Source: an uncultured Christensenella sp. (GTDB taxonomy: Bacteria > Bacillota > Clostridia > Christensenellales > Borkfalkiaceae). Taken from it: DNA of 64,000 bases. The position numbers were made by a program, and so were the translations under genes. The stretch spans positions 186,001-250,000 of the forward strand of contig CAJTUK010000003.1 in NCBI GenBank assembly GCA_910579525.1, in the 5' to 3' direction. Below the pieces are notes generated by a model. That model searched no databases and had not been told where the DNA came from. It saw only the letters and a program-made list of their open reading frames with translations. Shown piece by piece: positions 33,740-42,821 of this stretch (its first letter is position 1; each line of letters starts with the position of its first letter).

Positions 33740-34812
33740 AGGAGAGCGGTAAGCAAAGTTCCGTTTCTCTCGGCGGAAGCGAACGGATAAGGGTATCCCG
33801 CGGCACACGCAATAAAATTATACTTTGCGCCGTGTTTCTCGCATTGTGCGCGCTGTGTCTGGCTTTGGGGCTCGTCGCAATATTCCTCGATAATCAAAGA
33901 ATCATTCCCCAAGGCGTAGTTGCCGTCACCTTCTTCGTCGGGTGTATCGGCGTGATTTTGTGCTTCTGTCTGCTCGTCAAATTTATTTTGCGCGGCAGAA
34001 AAGAGGTTAAAATAACCGAGCGCGAGCCGCTTGACGAGCCGCCTCGCAAGGTCGGTGTTCCGCAGTCGGTGTTTTCCGTTAAAGAAGCGGTTATTTTGAT
34101 AACGGCGAGAACAATCGCCGGCGGCGGGCTTATACTCATAGGCGCCGCGGTAAACACAATTCCGTCCGGCGAAAAAACAATTTTGATTATTTTCGGCGCC
34201 GTGCTGTTTGCTTCAAGCGTGTTGCAAACGGTTATAAAATACGCGTTATACCGCCGCAACAAAAATTTCAACGCCGCATTGACGGCGGCGTTTGCCCGTC
34301 AAACAAATCAAAACCCCCAAGAAGACGTTATCCGTATTCCCGTCGGATACGACGACGAAGAGGGCAAAGAAGAACAGGAAAGGCAAATTAAAGAATTTCT
34401 CGAAAACGTTGTTCTTCCGAAAGGCTTTGCCGATTACCTTAACGCCGCCGACGACAGAAAGGTGTTTATCTTGGCGTCGAATGATTTTGCTTGCAATACT
34501 TATTACGAAGCGGAAGACAAATTCCCTGCGGATAAGCTCAAAGAAATAAATCTCGATATGCTCGCATACCGCGACGACTATTATACGCAGTTTCGTAAGA
34601 TATTGCTTTTTGCCGGCGACGAGAGCGGACACTGCTATTTTCTGCTCGATTACGGCAAGGTCGGCGAGCCGAGCGTAAAACTTCTCGACGACGAGGCTGA
34701 CGAGGTTTGCCTCCTCGCAAATTCGTTTAAGGAGTTCAAAGATAAATTACTGACCCCCAAAGAGGCAAAAGCAATCCTCGGCAAAAATTATTACGGCTAT
34801 TCGGAAGATTAA
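33736..34812 (+). CDS. membrane protein with C-terminal SUKH/SMI1-KNR4-like domain
   Basis: 358 residues. Four membrane helices (about 27-51, 61-85, 120-141, 147-172) and then a cytoplasmic C-terminus. Residues about 225-345 look like a SUKH (SMI1/KNR4) domain: LPKGFADYLNAADD, a strand-turn YRKILLF-like region with GDESGHCYFLLDYG, and the closing LLANSFKEFKDKLL. SUKH domains usually are immunity proteins or cytosolic regulators. It is embedded between hslV and hslU with ATGA overlap to hslV, an unusual place. Domain assignment is by pattern only. Confidence 0.65.
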   Translation: MKESGKQSSVSLGGSERIRVSRGTRNKIILCAVFLALCALCLALGLVAIFLDNQRIIPQGVVAVTFFVGCIGVILCFCLLVKFILRGRKEVKITEREPLDEPPRKVGVPQSVFSVKEAVILITARTIAGGGLILIGAAVNTIPSGEKTILIIFGAVLFASSVLQTVIKYALYRRNKNFNAALTAAFARQTNQNPQEDVIRIPVGYDDEEGKEEQERQIKEFLENVVLPKGFADYLNAADDRKVFILASNDFACNTYYEAEDKFPADKLKEINLDMLAYRDDYYTQFRKILLFAGDESGHCYFLLDYGKVGEPSVKLLDDEADEVCLLANSFKEFKDKLLTPKEAKAILGKNYYGYSED

Positions 34813-34852
34813 TATTTACCGCATAAAACATTATAAAATCAAGGAGAACGTT

Positions 34853-36163
34853 ATGGATTTAACGCCCAAACAGATAGTTCACGAACTCAACAAATATATC
34901 ATAGGTCAAAACGAGGCTAAAAAAGCCGTGGCCATAGCTCTGCGCAACCGCTACCGCAGGAGTATGCTCTCGCCCGCGTTACAGGACGAAATAACCCCCA
35001 AAAACATAATTATGAAGGGACCCACAGGCGTGGGCAAAACTGAAATCGCAAGGCGGCTTGCAAAACTCGTCAAAGCTCCGTTTATCAAGGTCGAGGCAAC
35101 CAAGTATACCGAGGTCGGCTACGTGGGGCGCGACGTCGAGTCTATGGTCCGCGACCTTGCCGAGTGCGCCATCCGCCTCGTAAAAGAAGAAAAAACGGCG
35201 GAAGTAAGCTATAAGGCTTGCGCCGTAGCGGAAAGAAAGATTGCCAAAGTTCTTTGCGAAATGAAAAAGGACGAGCGCGGCGAAACGGCAAAAGCCGTTT
35301 TCGAGGATAAACTCGTCGAAGAAATTCACGCGGGCAAGCACGACAACGTCGTAATAGAAATCGAGGTCAACGACGCCCCCAAACCGTTAGAACTCTCGCC
35401 CGGCAGCGGCGCGGCAATAGATCTCGGCTCTATTTTCAACGGGATTTTGCCCGAAAAGAAAAAAAAGCGCAAAATTACCGTTTTCGAAGCCAAAAACCTC
35501 ATAATGGCAGAAGAAGCGGATAAGCTCATAGACAACGACGCCGTCACCGCCGAGGCAATGCGCAGGGCGGAAAACGACGGAATAATTTTCATAGACGAAA
35601 TCGATAAAATCGCAGGCAAGGGCAATCAGGGCGCCGACGTCTCGCGCGAGGGCGTTCAGCGCGATATCCTGCCCATAGTGGAAGGTTGCACGGTTATGAC
35701 CAAATACGGCCCCGTAAAAACCGACTATATCCTGTTTATCGCCGCCGGTGCGTTCCACGTCAGCAAAGTAGAAGATTTGATTCCCGAACTTCAAGGCAGG
35801 TTCCCCATTCAGGTGGGACTCAACAGCCTCACCAAAGAGGACTTTATCAACATTTTAACCCAGCCCCAGAACGCGATAACTACGCAGTATGCGGCGTTGC
35901 TTTCCGTGGACAACATAGATTTGCAATTCACTCCCGACGCAATAGAAAAAATCGCGGAAATTTCGGAGAGTATCAACGAAACGTCCGAAGACATCGGCGC
36001 AAGAAGGTTGCATACCGTTATGGAATACCTTCTTGAAGATATATCTTTCAACGCGGGCGGCAACGACTATCCCGTGGTACACGTCGATATAAACAGCAAA
36101 TACGTTGAAGAACACCTCGAAAATTACACCCGCAACCGCGATTTGAAAAAATACGTGCTTTAA
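34853..36163 (+). CDS. hslU: HslU unfoldase ATPase (ClpY)
   Basis: 436 residues. LTPKQIVHELNKYIIGQNEA, the Walker A motif GPTGVGKTEIARRLA, VGRDVESMVRDL, and GADVSREGVQRDILPIVEG are HslU signatures; the intermediate domain is somewhat short. The C-terminal KKYVL tail matches the residues that insert into HslV to activate it. AAGGAG precedes the ATG. Partner of hslV although one gene lies between. Confidence 0.96.
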   Translation: MDLTPKQIVHELNKYIIGQNEAKKAVAIALRNRYRRSMLSPALQDEITPKNIIMKGPTGVGKTEIARRLAKLVKAPFIKVEATKYTEVGYVGRDVESMVRDLAECAIRLVKEEKTAEVSYKACAVAERKIAKVLCEMKKDERGETAKAVFEDKLVEEIHAGKHDNVVIEIEVNDAPKPLELSPGSGAAIDLGSIFNGILPEKKKKRKITVFEAKNLIMAEEADKLIDNDAVTAEAMRRAENDGIIFIDEIDKIAGKGNQGADVSREGVQRDILPIVEGCTVMTKYGPVKTDYILFIAAGAFHVSKVEDLIPELQGRFPIQVGLNSLTKEDFINILTQPQNAITTQYAALLSVDNIDLQFTPDAIEKIAEISESINETSEDIGARRLHTVMEYLLEDISFNAGGNDYPVVHVDINSKYVEEHLENYTRNRDLKKYVL

Positions 36164-36319
36164 ATTTTCGCAGGAAAAGTATTAAAGAAGAAGACTTTCC
36201 CGATATATCCGCCCAAACTTCGCCGTCGCTCGGGGGCTTTACCTAAACGGGACGCGCGCGTATATACCCGAACCCGAGCAAACGCATTTAAACAAAAATA
36301 CTCCGCAGGAGAAAATAAA

Positions 36320-37567
36320 ATGATAAACGTACCCAAGGGCACTAAAGACGTCTTGCCCACACAGTCGCACAAATGGCAATATATAGAGAACGCCGCGCGC
36401 GAAACAGCAAGAGCTTTCAACTATAAAGAGGTTCGCACGCCGGTGTTCGAGCACACCGAGCTTTTTTCGCGCGGCGTCGGAGAAACCACCGACGTCGTAA
36501 ATAAAGAGATGTATACGTTTGAAGATAAGGGCGGGCGCTCAATAACTCTCAAACCGGAAGGAACCGCAGGCGTTGCGAGAATGTTTATAGAAAACGGGCT
36601 TGCAAGCTCCCCGTTGCCCGTAAAAACATATTATATAACCCCTGCGTTCCGCTACGAAAGACCGCAGGCGGGGAGACTGCGCGAATTCCACCAGTTCGGT
36701 TTCGAAGCGTTCGGTTCAGCCGCTCCCGAAACGGACGCGGAAGTTATTTTTGCCGCGTCGGGCTTTTTGAACAAGCTGGGTTTAAAGGGGGTAAAGCTTG
36801 AAATAAATTCGATTGGGTGCCCCATATGCCGCGCCGAATACAATAAAGCGCTCAAAAATTACTTTAAACCGCACCTTGAAAATATGTGCCCGACCTGCCG
36901 CTCGCGGTTTGACAAAAACCCTCTGCGTATGCTCGACTGCAAGGAAGAGGGATGTAAAAAAATCACCGCGCGCGCTCCCGAAATTCTCGATTATCTCTGT
37001 CCCGACTGCAAAAAACACTTTGAAAGGGTCAAAGAGCTTTTAAGCTCGCAAGGTTTGCAATATTCCGTTAATTCGCACATAGTACGGGGTCTGGACTATT
37101 ATACCCGTACGGTTTTCGAGTTTTTATCGGGTGAAATCGGCTCCCAGAGCGCTGTTTGCGCGGGCGGTCGCTACGACAATCTGTTAAAAGAGCTCGGCGG
37201 AAACGATTTGCCAGCCATAGGCTTCGCGGCGGGCGTGGAAAGGCTCATTTTACTTATGGAAAACACGGGCGTTCCTTTTCCGGAAGAGGACAAGCCCCTG
37301 ATATATCTTGCGGGGATGGACGATAGTTCCCGCGCGCTCTGTTTTAAAACCGCGTTATATCTGCGGGGCAAAGGCGTCTGCGCGGAAGTGGATCACATGC
37401 AAAGGAGCGTAAAGGCACAGCTGAAATACGCCGATAAAATAGGTGCAAAGCACGTAGCTGTTATAGGGGAAACCGAAATGCAGTCGGGCGAAGTTGCCTT
37501 AAAGCGCATGTCGGACGGCTTTACCCAAACGGTTAAAATAGAAGAAATCTACTCATACTTAAAATAA
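36320..37567 (+). CDS. hisS: histidyl-tRNA synthetase
   Basis: 415 residues. Class II core with PKGTKDVLPTQS, motif 2 in the YERPQAGRLREFHQFGFE region, the histidine loop GLDYYTRTVFE and AGGRYDNL. Four Cys pairs occur in residues 170-235 (CPIC, CPTC, DCK...CKK, CPDC), which may bind zinc as in some Clostridia. The C-terminal anticodon-binding domain is present. CAGGAG precedes the ATG. No T-box was found in the 156-base upstream gap, which holds no gene. Confidence 0.96.
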   Translation: MINVPKGTKDVLPTQSHKWQYIENAARETARAFNYKEVRTPVFEHTELFSRGVGETTDVVNKEMYTFEDKGGRSITLKPEGTAGVARMFIENGLASSPLPVKTYYITPAFRYERPQAGRLREFHQFGFEAFGSAAPETDAEVIFAASGFLNKLGLKGVKLEINSIGCPICRAEYNKALKNYFKPHLENMCPTCRSRFDKNPLRMLDCKEEGCKKITARAPEILDYLCPDCKKHFERVKELLSSQGLQYSVNSHIVRGLDYYTRTVFEFLSGEIGSQSAVCAGGRYDNLLKELGGNDLPAIGFAAGVERLILLMENTGVPFPEEDKPLIYLAGMDDSSRALCFKTALYLRGKGVCAEVDHMQRSVKAQLKYADKIGAKHVAVIGETEMQSGEVALKRMSDGFTQTVKIEEIYSYLK

Positions 37568-37589
37568 TTATTAAACAGGAGAAAATACA

Positions 37590-37901
37590 ATGGAACAAAT
37601 CAATAAAGAAAAATTCGACGAGTTGTTAAAGGGCGAAAAACCCGTAGTTTGCGACTTCTACGCCGATTGGTGCGGACCCTGCAAAATGCTTGCGCCCGTA
37701 ATGGAAGACATGAGCGGCAAATTCAAAGACAGCGCTGAATTCGTCAAAGTCAACGTAGACGATAATCCGGAGCTTTCCGTCCGCTACGGAATTATGTCCA
37801 TACCGTTCGTCGCGGTGTTTAAGGGCGGCGAGCTTTCGGCAAAGAGCGTAGGATATATGTCCAAAAGCGAGGCGGAAGAATTCCTTCAAAAAAATATTTA
37901 A
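37590..37901 (+). CDS. trxA: thioredoxin
   Basis: 103 residues with the WCGPCK redox site at about residues 28-33 and the cis-Pro loop MSIPFVAVF. Complete thioredoxin fold; reduces protein disulfides using thioredoxin reductase, which is not in the window. CAGGAG upstream. Lies 22 bases after hisS and ends at a short strong terminator. Confidence 0.95.
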   Translation: MEQINKEKFDELLKGEKPVVCDFYADWCGPCKMLAPVMEDMSGKFKDSAEFVKVNVDDNPELSVRYGIMSIPFVAVFKGGELSAKSVGYMSKSEAEEFLQKNI

Positions 37902-37906
37902 AATCA

Positions 37907-37932
37907 GGCAAGCGCACGCTTGCCTTTTTTTT
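37907..37932 (+). terminator. intrinsic terminator of trxA
   Basis: GGCAAGCG/CGCTTGCC stem with two-base loop and eight T. Confidence 0.85.
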
Positions 37933-37973
37933 CGGAATAAAATAAAATTAAATAAAAAACAACGGAGCCGTAA

Positions 37974-39224
37974 ATGATAGATATCTCGCTCATCGCCCAG
38001 ACCGATCCCGAAATCGCCGAAGCCCTCAAAAAAGAGCTCGGCCGTCAGCAAAACAATATAGAACTTATCGCAAGCGAAAATTTCGTTTCTCCCGCGGTGC
38101 TCGCCGCGGCGGGCAGCCACCTCACCAACAAATACGCGGAAGGCTATCCCGCTCACCGTTACTACGGCGGCTGTCAGTTCGTAGATATAGCCGAAGACCT
38201 CGCTCGCGAAAGGCTCAAACAGATTTTCGGGTGCGAATACTGCAACGTTCAGCCCCATTCGGGCGCAAGCGCAAACCTCGCGGTGCTCTTTGCGTGTTGT
38301 CAGCCCGGCGATACCGTTATGGGTATGAATCTTGCCCACGGCGGTCACCTCTCACATGGTTCGCCCGTCAATATTTCGGGCAAATATTTCAATATAGTGC
38401 CCTACGGCGTTAAAGAGGGCAGCGAGGTTATAGACTACGATGAAATGGAGCGCATAGCCCTCGACTGCAAACCCAAGGTCATAATTTCAGGCGCGAGCGC
38501 TTACCCCCGCACCATAGATTTCAAACGAGTGCGCGAAATATGCGATAAAGCGGGTGCTTTGATGTTTGTCGATATCGCCCATATCGCGGGACTCGTCGCG
38601 GCAGGGTTGCACCCGTCGCCGGTACCTTACGCGGATTTCGTCACCACTACCACGCACAAAACGCTTCGCGGACCCCGCGGCGGCGTGATAATGTGTAAAG
38701 AAGAATGGGGCAAGGCTATAGACAAAGCGGTTTTCCCCGGCATTCAGGGCGGTCCGCTCATGCATATAATCGCGGCAAAGGCGGTTGCGTTTAAAGAGGC
38801 GCTCTCCCCCGAATTCAAAGAGTATCAAAAACAAATAATATCAAACGCCAAAGCTATGGCTGACGAATTCGATAAACTCGGCGTAAAGATGGTTAGCGGC
38901 GGAACTGATAACCACCTCATACTTTTGAACCTCACGGATAAAGGCATTACCGGCAAAGAGCTCGAAAAACTTTTAGACGAAGTCCACATTACGGTAAACA
39001 AAAACGCAATTCCTTTCGATACTCAAAAACCCTTCGTAACTTCGGGTATAAGAATAGGCACTCCCGCAATGACGTCGCGCGGAATGAAGGAGAACGAAGC
39101 CCGCGTCGTCGCAAGACTGATAACCGACGTTATTAAAAAGCGCGAGGGCGCGTTCGACGATGTCTCGGCAGAAGTCGCAAAACTCTGCAAGGCGTTCCCC
39201 TTATACGAAAACTGCGTTAAGTAA
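37974..39224 (+). CDS. glyA: serine hydroxymethyltransferase
   Basis: 416 residues: IELIASENFVSPAVLAAAGS, NKYAEGYPAHRYYGG, VQPHSGASANLAV and the PLP-lysine motif TTTTHKTLRGPRGG identify GlyA, which converts serine and tetrahydrofolate to glycine and methylene-tetrahydrofolate. That folate is the methyl donor for TrmFO. Monocistronic, with terminator at 39243-39267. Confidence 0.97.
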   Translation: MIDISLIAQTDPEIAEALKKELGRQQNNIELIASENFVSPAVLAAAGSHLTNKYAEGYPAHRYYGGCQFVDIAEDLARERLKQIFGCEYCNVQPHSGASANLAVLFACCQPGDTVMGMNLAHGGHLSHGSPVNISGKYFNIVPYGVKEGSEVIDYDEMERIALDCKPKVIISGASAYPRTIDFKRVREICDKAGALMFVDIAHIAGLVAAGLHPSPVPYADFVTTTTHKTLRGPRGGVIMCKEEWGKAIDKAVFPGIQGGPLMHIIAAKAVAFKEALSPEFKEYQKQIISNAKAMADEFDKLGVKMVSGGTDNHLILLNLTDKGITGKELEKLLDEVHITVNKNAIPFDTQKPFVTSGIRIGTPAMTSRGMKENEARVVARLITDVIKKREGAFDDVSAEVAKLCKAFPLYENCVK

Positions 39225-39240
39225 TTTCATATTAAAACGT

Positions 39241-39271
39241 TCCGCCCGCGCTTTTTAAGCGCGGGCGTTTT
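39241..39271 (+). terminator. intrinsic terminator of glyA
   Basis: CGCCCGCGCTT/AAGCGCGGGCG stem and TTTT; recurrent stem family. Confidence 0.85.
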
Positions 39272-39370
39272 CCGTTTTTAAGTCTTGCATGCAAAGTGAA
39301 AAATTAATGAAACCGTTGATTTCGGGATAAAAATAGTTTATAATTGTAAAAAAGGAATAAAGGTGAAAAA

Positions 39371-40216
39371 ATGAACATAAAAATAACTGCGGACTCCACT
39401 TGCGATTTGGGCGAAGAACTTACTTCAAAATACGGGGTCGGCATAATTCCGCTCCGCGTTATCATGGGCGATAAAAGTCTGCGCGACGGACTCGACGTAA
39501 CTCCGCAGGATATTTTCCGCTTCGTGGCGGAAACGGGCGTTCTTCCAAAAACCAGCGCCCCTTCGCGCGAAGAATACGCCGAATTTTTTGCGGAAAATTT
39601 AAAATCCGCCGACGCGCTTATCCATTATAATATTTCTTCAAAGGCTTCCGTGTCTTACGAAAACGCCCTCGCCGCTTCCAAAGAGTTCGGCGATAAAGTA
39701 TATGTCGTAGACAGCCTTGCGCTCTCTACGGGGCAGGGCTTGCTCGTTTTAAATGCGTGCGACCTCGCAAAAGAGGGGCGTTTCCCCCAAGATATAGTCC
39801 AAATAACGCAAAATCTTCGCGCAAAAGTCAACACTTCGTTCGTACCCGACGCACTTGACTACCTTCACAAGGGCGGCAGATGTTCGCTCGCCGCTCTCAT
39901 GGGCGCCAAAGTTTTGAAACTTCACCCGATGATAGATATGAAGGACGGAAAGCTCTACGCCAAAAAGAAGTATATGGGCGGGCTTGAAAGGTGCCTTAAA
40001 ACTTACGTCAACGACCTTGCGGCAACGTATGGCTCATACGAAAAAACGCGCTGTTTCATCACTCACTCCAACTGCGAAAAAGAAGTGGTGGACAGAGTGC
40101 GCGCACAGGTCGAAAATATGTTTTGCTTCGATGAAATTTTAGAAACCACCGCGGGCTGCGTGGTAACTTCCCATTGCGGAAAAAACACCCTCGGCGTGCT
40201 GTTTATCTGTGAATAA
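39371..40216 (+). CDS. DegV-family fatty-acid-binding protein
   Basis: 281 residues. KITADSTCDLGEEL at the N-terminus, PKTSAPSREEYAEFF and DYLHKGGRCSLAALMGA are typical of DegV (FakB-like) proteins that hold a fatty acid and may present it to a FakA kinase. AAAGGTG lies before the ATG. FakA is not in the window. Followed nine bases later by the HAD gene. Confidence 0.93.
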   Translation: MNIKITADSTCDLGEELTSKYGVGIIPLRVIMGDKSLRDGLDVTPQDIFRFVAETGVLPKTSAPSREEYAEFFAENLKSADALIHYNISSKASVSYENALAASKEFGDKVYVVDSLALSTGQGLLVLNACDLAKEGRFPQDIVQITQNLRAKVNTSFVPDALDYLHKGGRCSLAALMGAKVLKLHPMIDMKDGKLYAKKKYMGGLERCLKTYVNDLAATYGSYEKTRCFITHSNCEKEVVDRVRAQVENMFCFDEILETTAGCVVTSHCGKNTLGVLFICE

Positions 40217-40224
40217 GAGGTTTA

Positions 40225-40704
40225 ATGAAAGTAATTTTTCTCGATATAGACGGGGTGCTCAACTCCCGCGCATACGATAAAAAAAGGGATATTAACGCGC
40301 AAACAAACATCGACGAAACACGCCTGCCGTTGGTTAAAAGAATAGTGGAAGAAACGGGCGCGAAAATAGTTTTGAGCTCTACTTGGCGCGAAGATTGGGA
40401 AAAAGACCCCGATATATGCCGCGAAGACGGCGTTTATATAAATCAAACGTTCTCAAAGTTCGGGCTCGAAATTTTCGATAAAACGCCCTTTCTCGGTATC
40501 TGCGCCGACCGTAGCGAAGAGATTAAAACATGGCTTGAAGAAACTCCTCATAATATCGAAAGTTTTGTTATCATAGACGATTACCGCTTCGGCTGGGGCT
40601 CGCTTTCCGATAACTTTGTAAAAACCAATCCCAACTTCGGACTCGGGCTCGAAGAAGAGCATGTATTAAAAGCGATAAAAATACTCAATTACACCACTCC
40701 CTAA
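40225..40704 (+). CDS. HAD-like phosphatase domain protein
   Basis: 159 residues: FLDIDGVLNS supplies the nucleophile Asp motif, LSSTWRED the second motif and a late IDDYRFGW the acidic third motif. This matches the small HAD domain found alone in bacteria and in Swiss-army-knife RNA-repair proteins. Substrate unknown. AGAGG upstream; cotranscribed with the DegV gene. Confidence 0.8.
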   Translation: MKVIFLDIDGVLNSRAYDKKRDINAQTNIDETRLPLVKRIVEETGAKIVLSSTWREDWEKDPDICREDGVYINQTFSKFGLEIFDKTPFLGICADRSEEIKTWLEETPHNIESFVIIDDYRFGWGSLSDNFVKTNPNFGLGLEEEHVLKAIKILNYTTP

Positions 40705-40822
40705 ACCCGTGGACAGCGTCTATGCCGTCAAAATACTGCGGTGGCGGTGTTTCGGGTTGTCGGCGCGGTCGTGTTTCTCTATTCAAAAAGCGTTAAATTG
40801 CCGCGCACACTCTTTCAAACGC

Positions 40823-40851
40823 TTGACAGCGCCGTTATTGCGCTATATAAT
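40823..40851 (+). promoter_or_regulatory. promoter of ribU
   Basis: TTGACA at 40823-40828, 17-base spacer, TATAAT at 40846-40851: consensus at both boxes. Confidence 0.85.
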
Positions 40852-40870
40852 TAAACTACAATTTAAAGTT

Positions 40871-40982
40871 ATTCTTTGGGGCGGGGTGAAATTCCCCACC
40901 GGCAGTATAGTCTGCGAAAGCCGCAAGGCTCCGAACGGGTGCAATTCCCGTACCGACGGTAAAGTCCGGATGATAAAAGAAT
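40871..40982 (+). promoter_or_regulatory. FMN riboswitch (RFN element)
   Basis: GGGGCGGGGTGAAATTCCC, ACCGGCAGT, AGTCTGCGA, then AATTCCCGTACCGACGGTA and AGTCCGGATGA follow in canonical order. ATTCTTT and AAAGAAT at the ends form P1. It precedes the riboflavin transporter gene, where FMN binding should promote the terminator at 41006-41030. Confidence 0.97.
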
Positions 40983-41005
40983 TTAAAGCGTTTTTCGTTT
41001 TGGCG

Positions 41006-41031
41006 CGCCCCGATTTTTCGGGGCGTTTTTA
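41006..41031 (+). terminator. expression-platform terminator of FMN riboswitch
   Basis: CGCCCCG/CGGGGCG stem with T-rich loop and TTTTT, 24 bases after the aptamer. Confidence 0.85.
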
Positions 41032-41078
41032 ATTACAAAGAACAACTTTAAAAATAAATTTTTAAGGAGTTTTTTGTT

Positions 41079-41867
41079 ATGGAACAAACAAACGGGCTCT
41101 CCGCCTCGCAAAGCGGAGAGGAACAAACTGCGGAACTGCAATCCGTAAACGGGGCGACGGAAGATAACGCGCAAATGCGCGGCGTAAACGCCGTCGGCAA
41201 AAAAGTCGGCTTTGGCGAACGGCTCAAAAATTACTTCACGGCAACTCGCATAGCGTATATGGCGCTGTTTACCGCTCTGTCTTACGTCTTATATCTGCCG
41301 TACCTCGAATTTTCGCTTATCCCCGCGGTCCCCTTTTTAAAAGTTGACTTTTCAAATTCGTTCGTTCTCGTTGCGGGCTTTTCGCTCGGACCGGTGGCGG
41401 GCGTGGTAGTAGGGGTGCTTAAAGAGCTTATCCACGCGCTCACTTTCTCGTCGACGTCGGGCGTAGGCGAACTTGCCAACATTTTGATTATGTTGCCCTA
41501 CGTGCTCGTGCCCTCTATACTTTACAAAAAATTCAAGGGCATAAAATCAGTGCTTGCAATTCTCGGCGGCTGTTGTCTTTTGCAGGCGATTTGGTCTATT
41601 CCCGTCAATTATCTGCTCACGTTCCCGTTCTTTTTGCTCACGTTCCACTTCCCCGGCGTAGAAACGTGGCTCGACGGTATGAACTACTATTTGACCGTAT
41701 GGTATTGGGCGGTGCTTTTCAACCTCGTTAAAACCGTGCTCGTAACGGTGGCGGTGTTGCTTCTCTATAAGCCTCTCTCGCGGCTGATTAAAGTCACTCA
41801 CGAAAAGTTCGAGCGCATGCGCAAAAAACAGCTCAAACGTGAAGCCGAATCAAAAAATAACCTTTAA
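41079..41867 (+). CDS. ribU: riboflavin ECF transporter S component
   Basis: 262 residues. After a polar extension of about 55 residues, six membrane helices include LEFSLIPAVPFLKVDFSN and FSLGPVAGVVVGVLKELIHA with the GVGELANI motif, typical of RibU. It captures riboflavin for an ECF transporter. The extension is rich in Gln/Glu and longer than usual; the C-terminus is basic. AAGGAG precedes the ATG. Controlled by the FMN riboswitch. Confidence 0.95.
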   Translation: MEQTNGLSASQSGEEQTAELQSVNGATEDNAQMRGVNAVGKKVGFGERLKNYFTATRIAYMALFTALSYVLYLPYLEFSLIPAVPFLKVDFSNSFVLVAGFSLGPVAGVVVGVLKELIHALTFSSTSGVGELANILIMLPYVLVPSILYKKFKGIKSVLAILGGCCLLQAIWSIPVNYLLTFPFFLLTFHFPGVETWLDGMNYYLTVWYWAVLFNLVKTVLVTVAVLLLYKPLSRLIKVTHEKFERMRKKQLKREAESKNNL

Positions 41868-41875
41868 TAAAATTA

Positions 41876-41909
41876 ACCCCGCCCGCGCTTATTTAAGCGC
41901 GGGCGGGTA
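41876..41909. terminator. bidirectional terminator
   Basis: CCCGCCCGCGCTTA/TAAGCGCGGGCGGG stem between the convergent ribU and XRE cluster. Confidence 0.8.
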
Positions 41910-41913
41910 ACTT

Positions 41914-42363
41914 TTACTCTCTGCCTAAAATATAATCGAGCGAAGTATTAAAAAATTTGGCTAAAATTATCGCATTGTCAACGGTAGGGTAACGTTTTCC
42001 GTTGAACCAATCGTCAACGCTCTGTTTCGCAAAACGGATTTCGCGTAAACGGATTTGTTTCATAAATTTGTATCGCGTCAGCCTGTTTTCGTCAAGCAAT
42101 TTTCTGAAACTGACATAAAACGGAGGCGCACTTTTAAAGTTGATTTCAGGATTTTCTTTTGTTAAACCCAAAATATAATCCGCCGAACAGTTAAAATAAT
42201 CGCAAATTGTTATCAGATTCGGCAACGTCGGCAAAATTTCTTTGCGGCTGTATTTATAAACTAACGAAAGATCTATGCCCGTGCTTTCGGCAAAAGTTTT
42301 CGGCGTTAGTTTATTATCCAAAATCAATTCGTAAAAGTTTTCCCCAAAATTCGATAAGTACAT
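41914..42363 (-). CDS. double-helix-turn-helix XRE regulator
   Basis: 149 residues, last gene of a four-gene minus-strand cluster. Two XRE modules in tandem: residues about 8-65 end in SADYILGLTKEN, residues about 78-149 end in LDYILGRE. Each module is about the size of the single-domain regulators at 12593 and 13101 and has the same DYLLG-type tail. Start MYLSNFGENF, with the identical upstream spacing as the previous gene. Target unknown. Confidence 0.85.
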   Translation of the reverse strand: MYLSNFGENFYELILDNKLTPKTFAESTGIDLSLVYKYSRKEILPTLPNLITICDYFNCSADYILGLTKENPEINFKSAPPFYVSFRKLLDENRLTRYKFMKQIRLREIRFAKQSVDDWFNGKRYPTVDNAIILAKFFNTSLDYILGRE

Positions 42364-42373
42364 AAAAATTCAA

Positions 42374-42811
42374 TTACTCTCTTCCGAGAATATAATCTAT
42401 TCGGCAATCGAAATGTTCCGCAATTCTTATTACACTGTCAAGAGTAGGTTCGCTCTCACCGTTTTTCCATTCAAAAAACGTACTTTCCGGAATTTCCGCC
42501 TTGTTATAAAATTCGCAATAATTTTTGCAAAGCTGTTTTGCTAAAAATACTATGCGTTCGGAAAACGGAGGGCAGGTCTTAAAAATCAGATTTTTACCGT
42601 CTGCTTCTTTACCGAGCAAAAAGTCGGTGGAGCAACCGAAATAATCTGCAAGCAATATCAAATTTTTAACCGACGGTAAATTATGCGCCTTGCGGTAACG
42701 CGTAATCGTCGGAGGCGGCAAGCCCAGTTCGGCGGCTAACGCTTTTGCCGTCATTTCGCCGTTATCAAACATCAGCTCTTTTAACCTTTCGGCAAACATT
42801 GACAAGTACAT
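42374..42811 (-). CDS. double-helix-turn-helix XRE regulator
   Basis: 145 residues from the ATG at 42811 (MYLSMFAERLKEL), chosen because its paralogue at 41914 starts the same way and the 13-base stretch to the previous stop is conserved; the frame runs on to 42847. Two XRE modules, the first ending STDFLLGKEADG, the second RIDYILGRE. Shares 30-40% of residues by eye with its neighbours. Confidence 0.85.
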   Translation of the reverse strand: MYLSMFAERLKELMFDNGEMTAKALAAELGLPPPTITRYRKAHNLPSVKNLILLADYFGCSTDFLLGKEADGKNLIFKTCPPFSERIVFLAKQLCKNYCEFYNKAEIPESTFFEWKNGESEPTLDSVIRIAEHFDCRIDYILGRE

Positions 42812-42821
42812 AAAAATTAAA

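Noticed and set aside
36164..36319. Possible T-box leader before hisS
   Set aside because: Neither the T-box sequence nor specifier or antiterminator stems could be found.
40709..41032. 107-codon plus-strand frame between the HAD gene and ribU
   Set aside because: It runs through the promoter, the FMN aptamer and the terminator, so it is chance.
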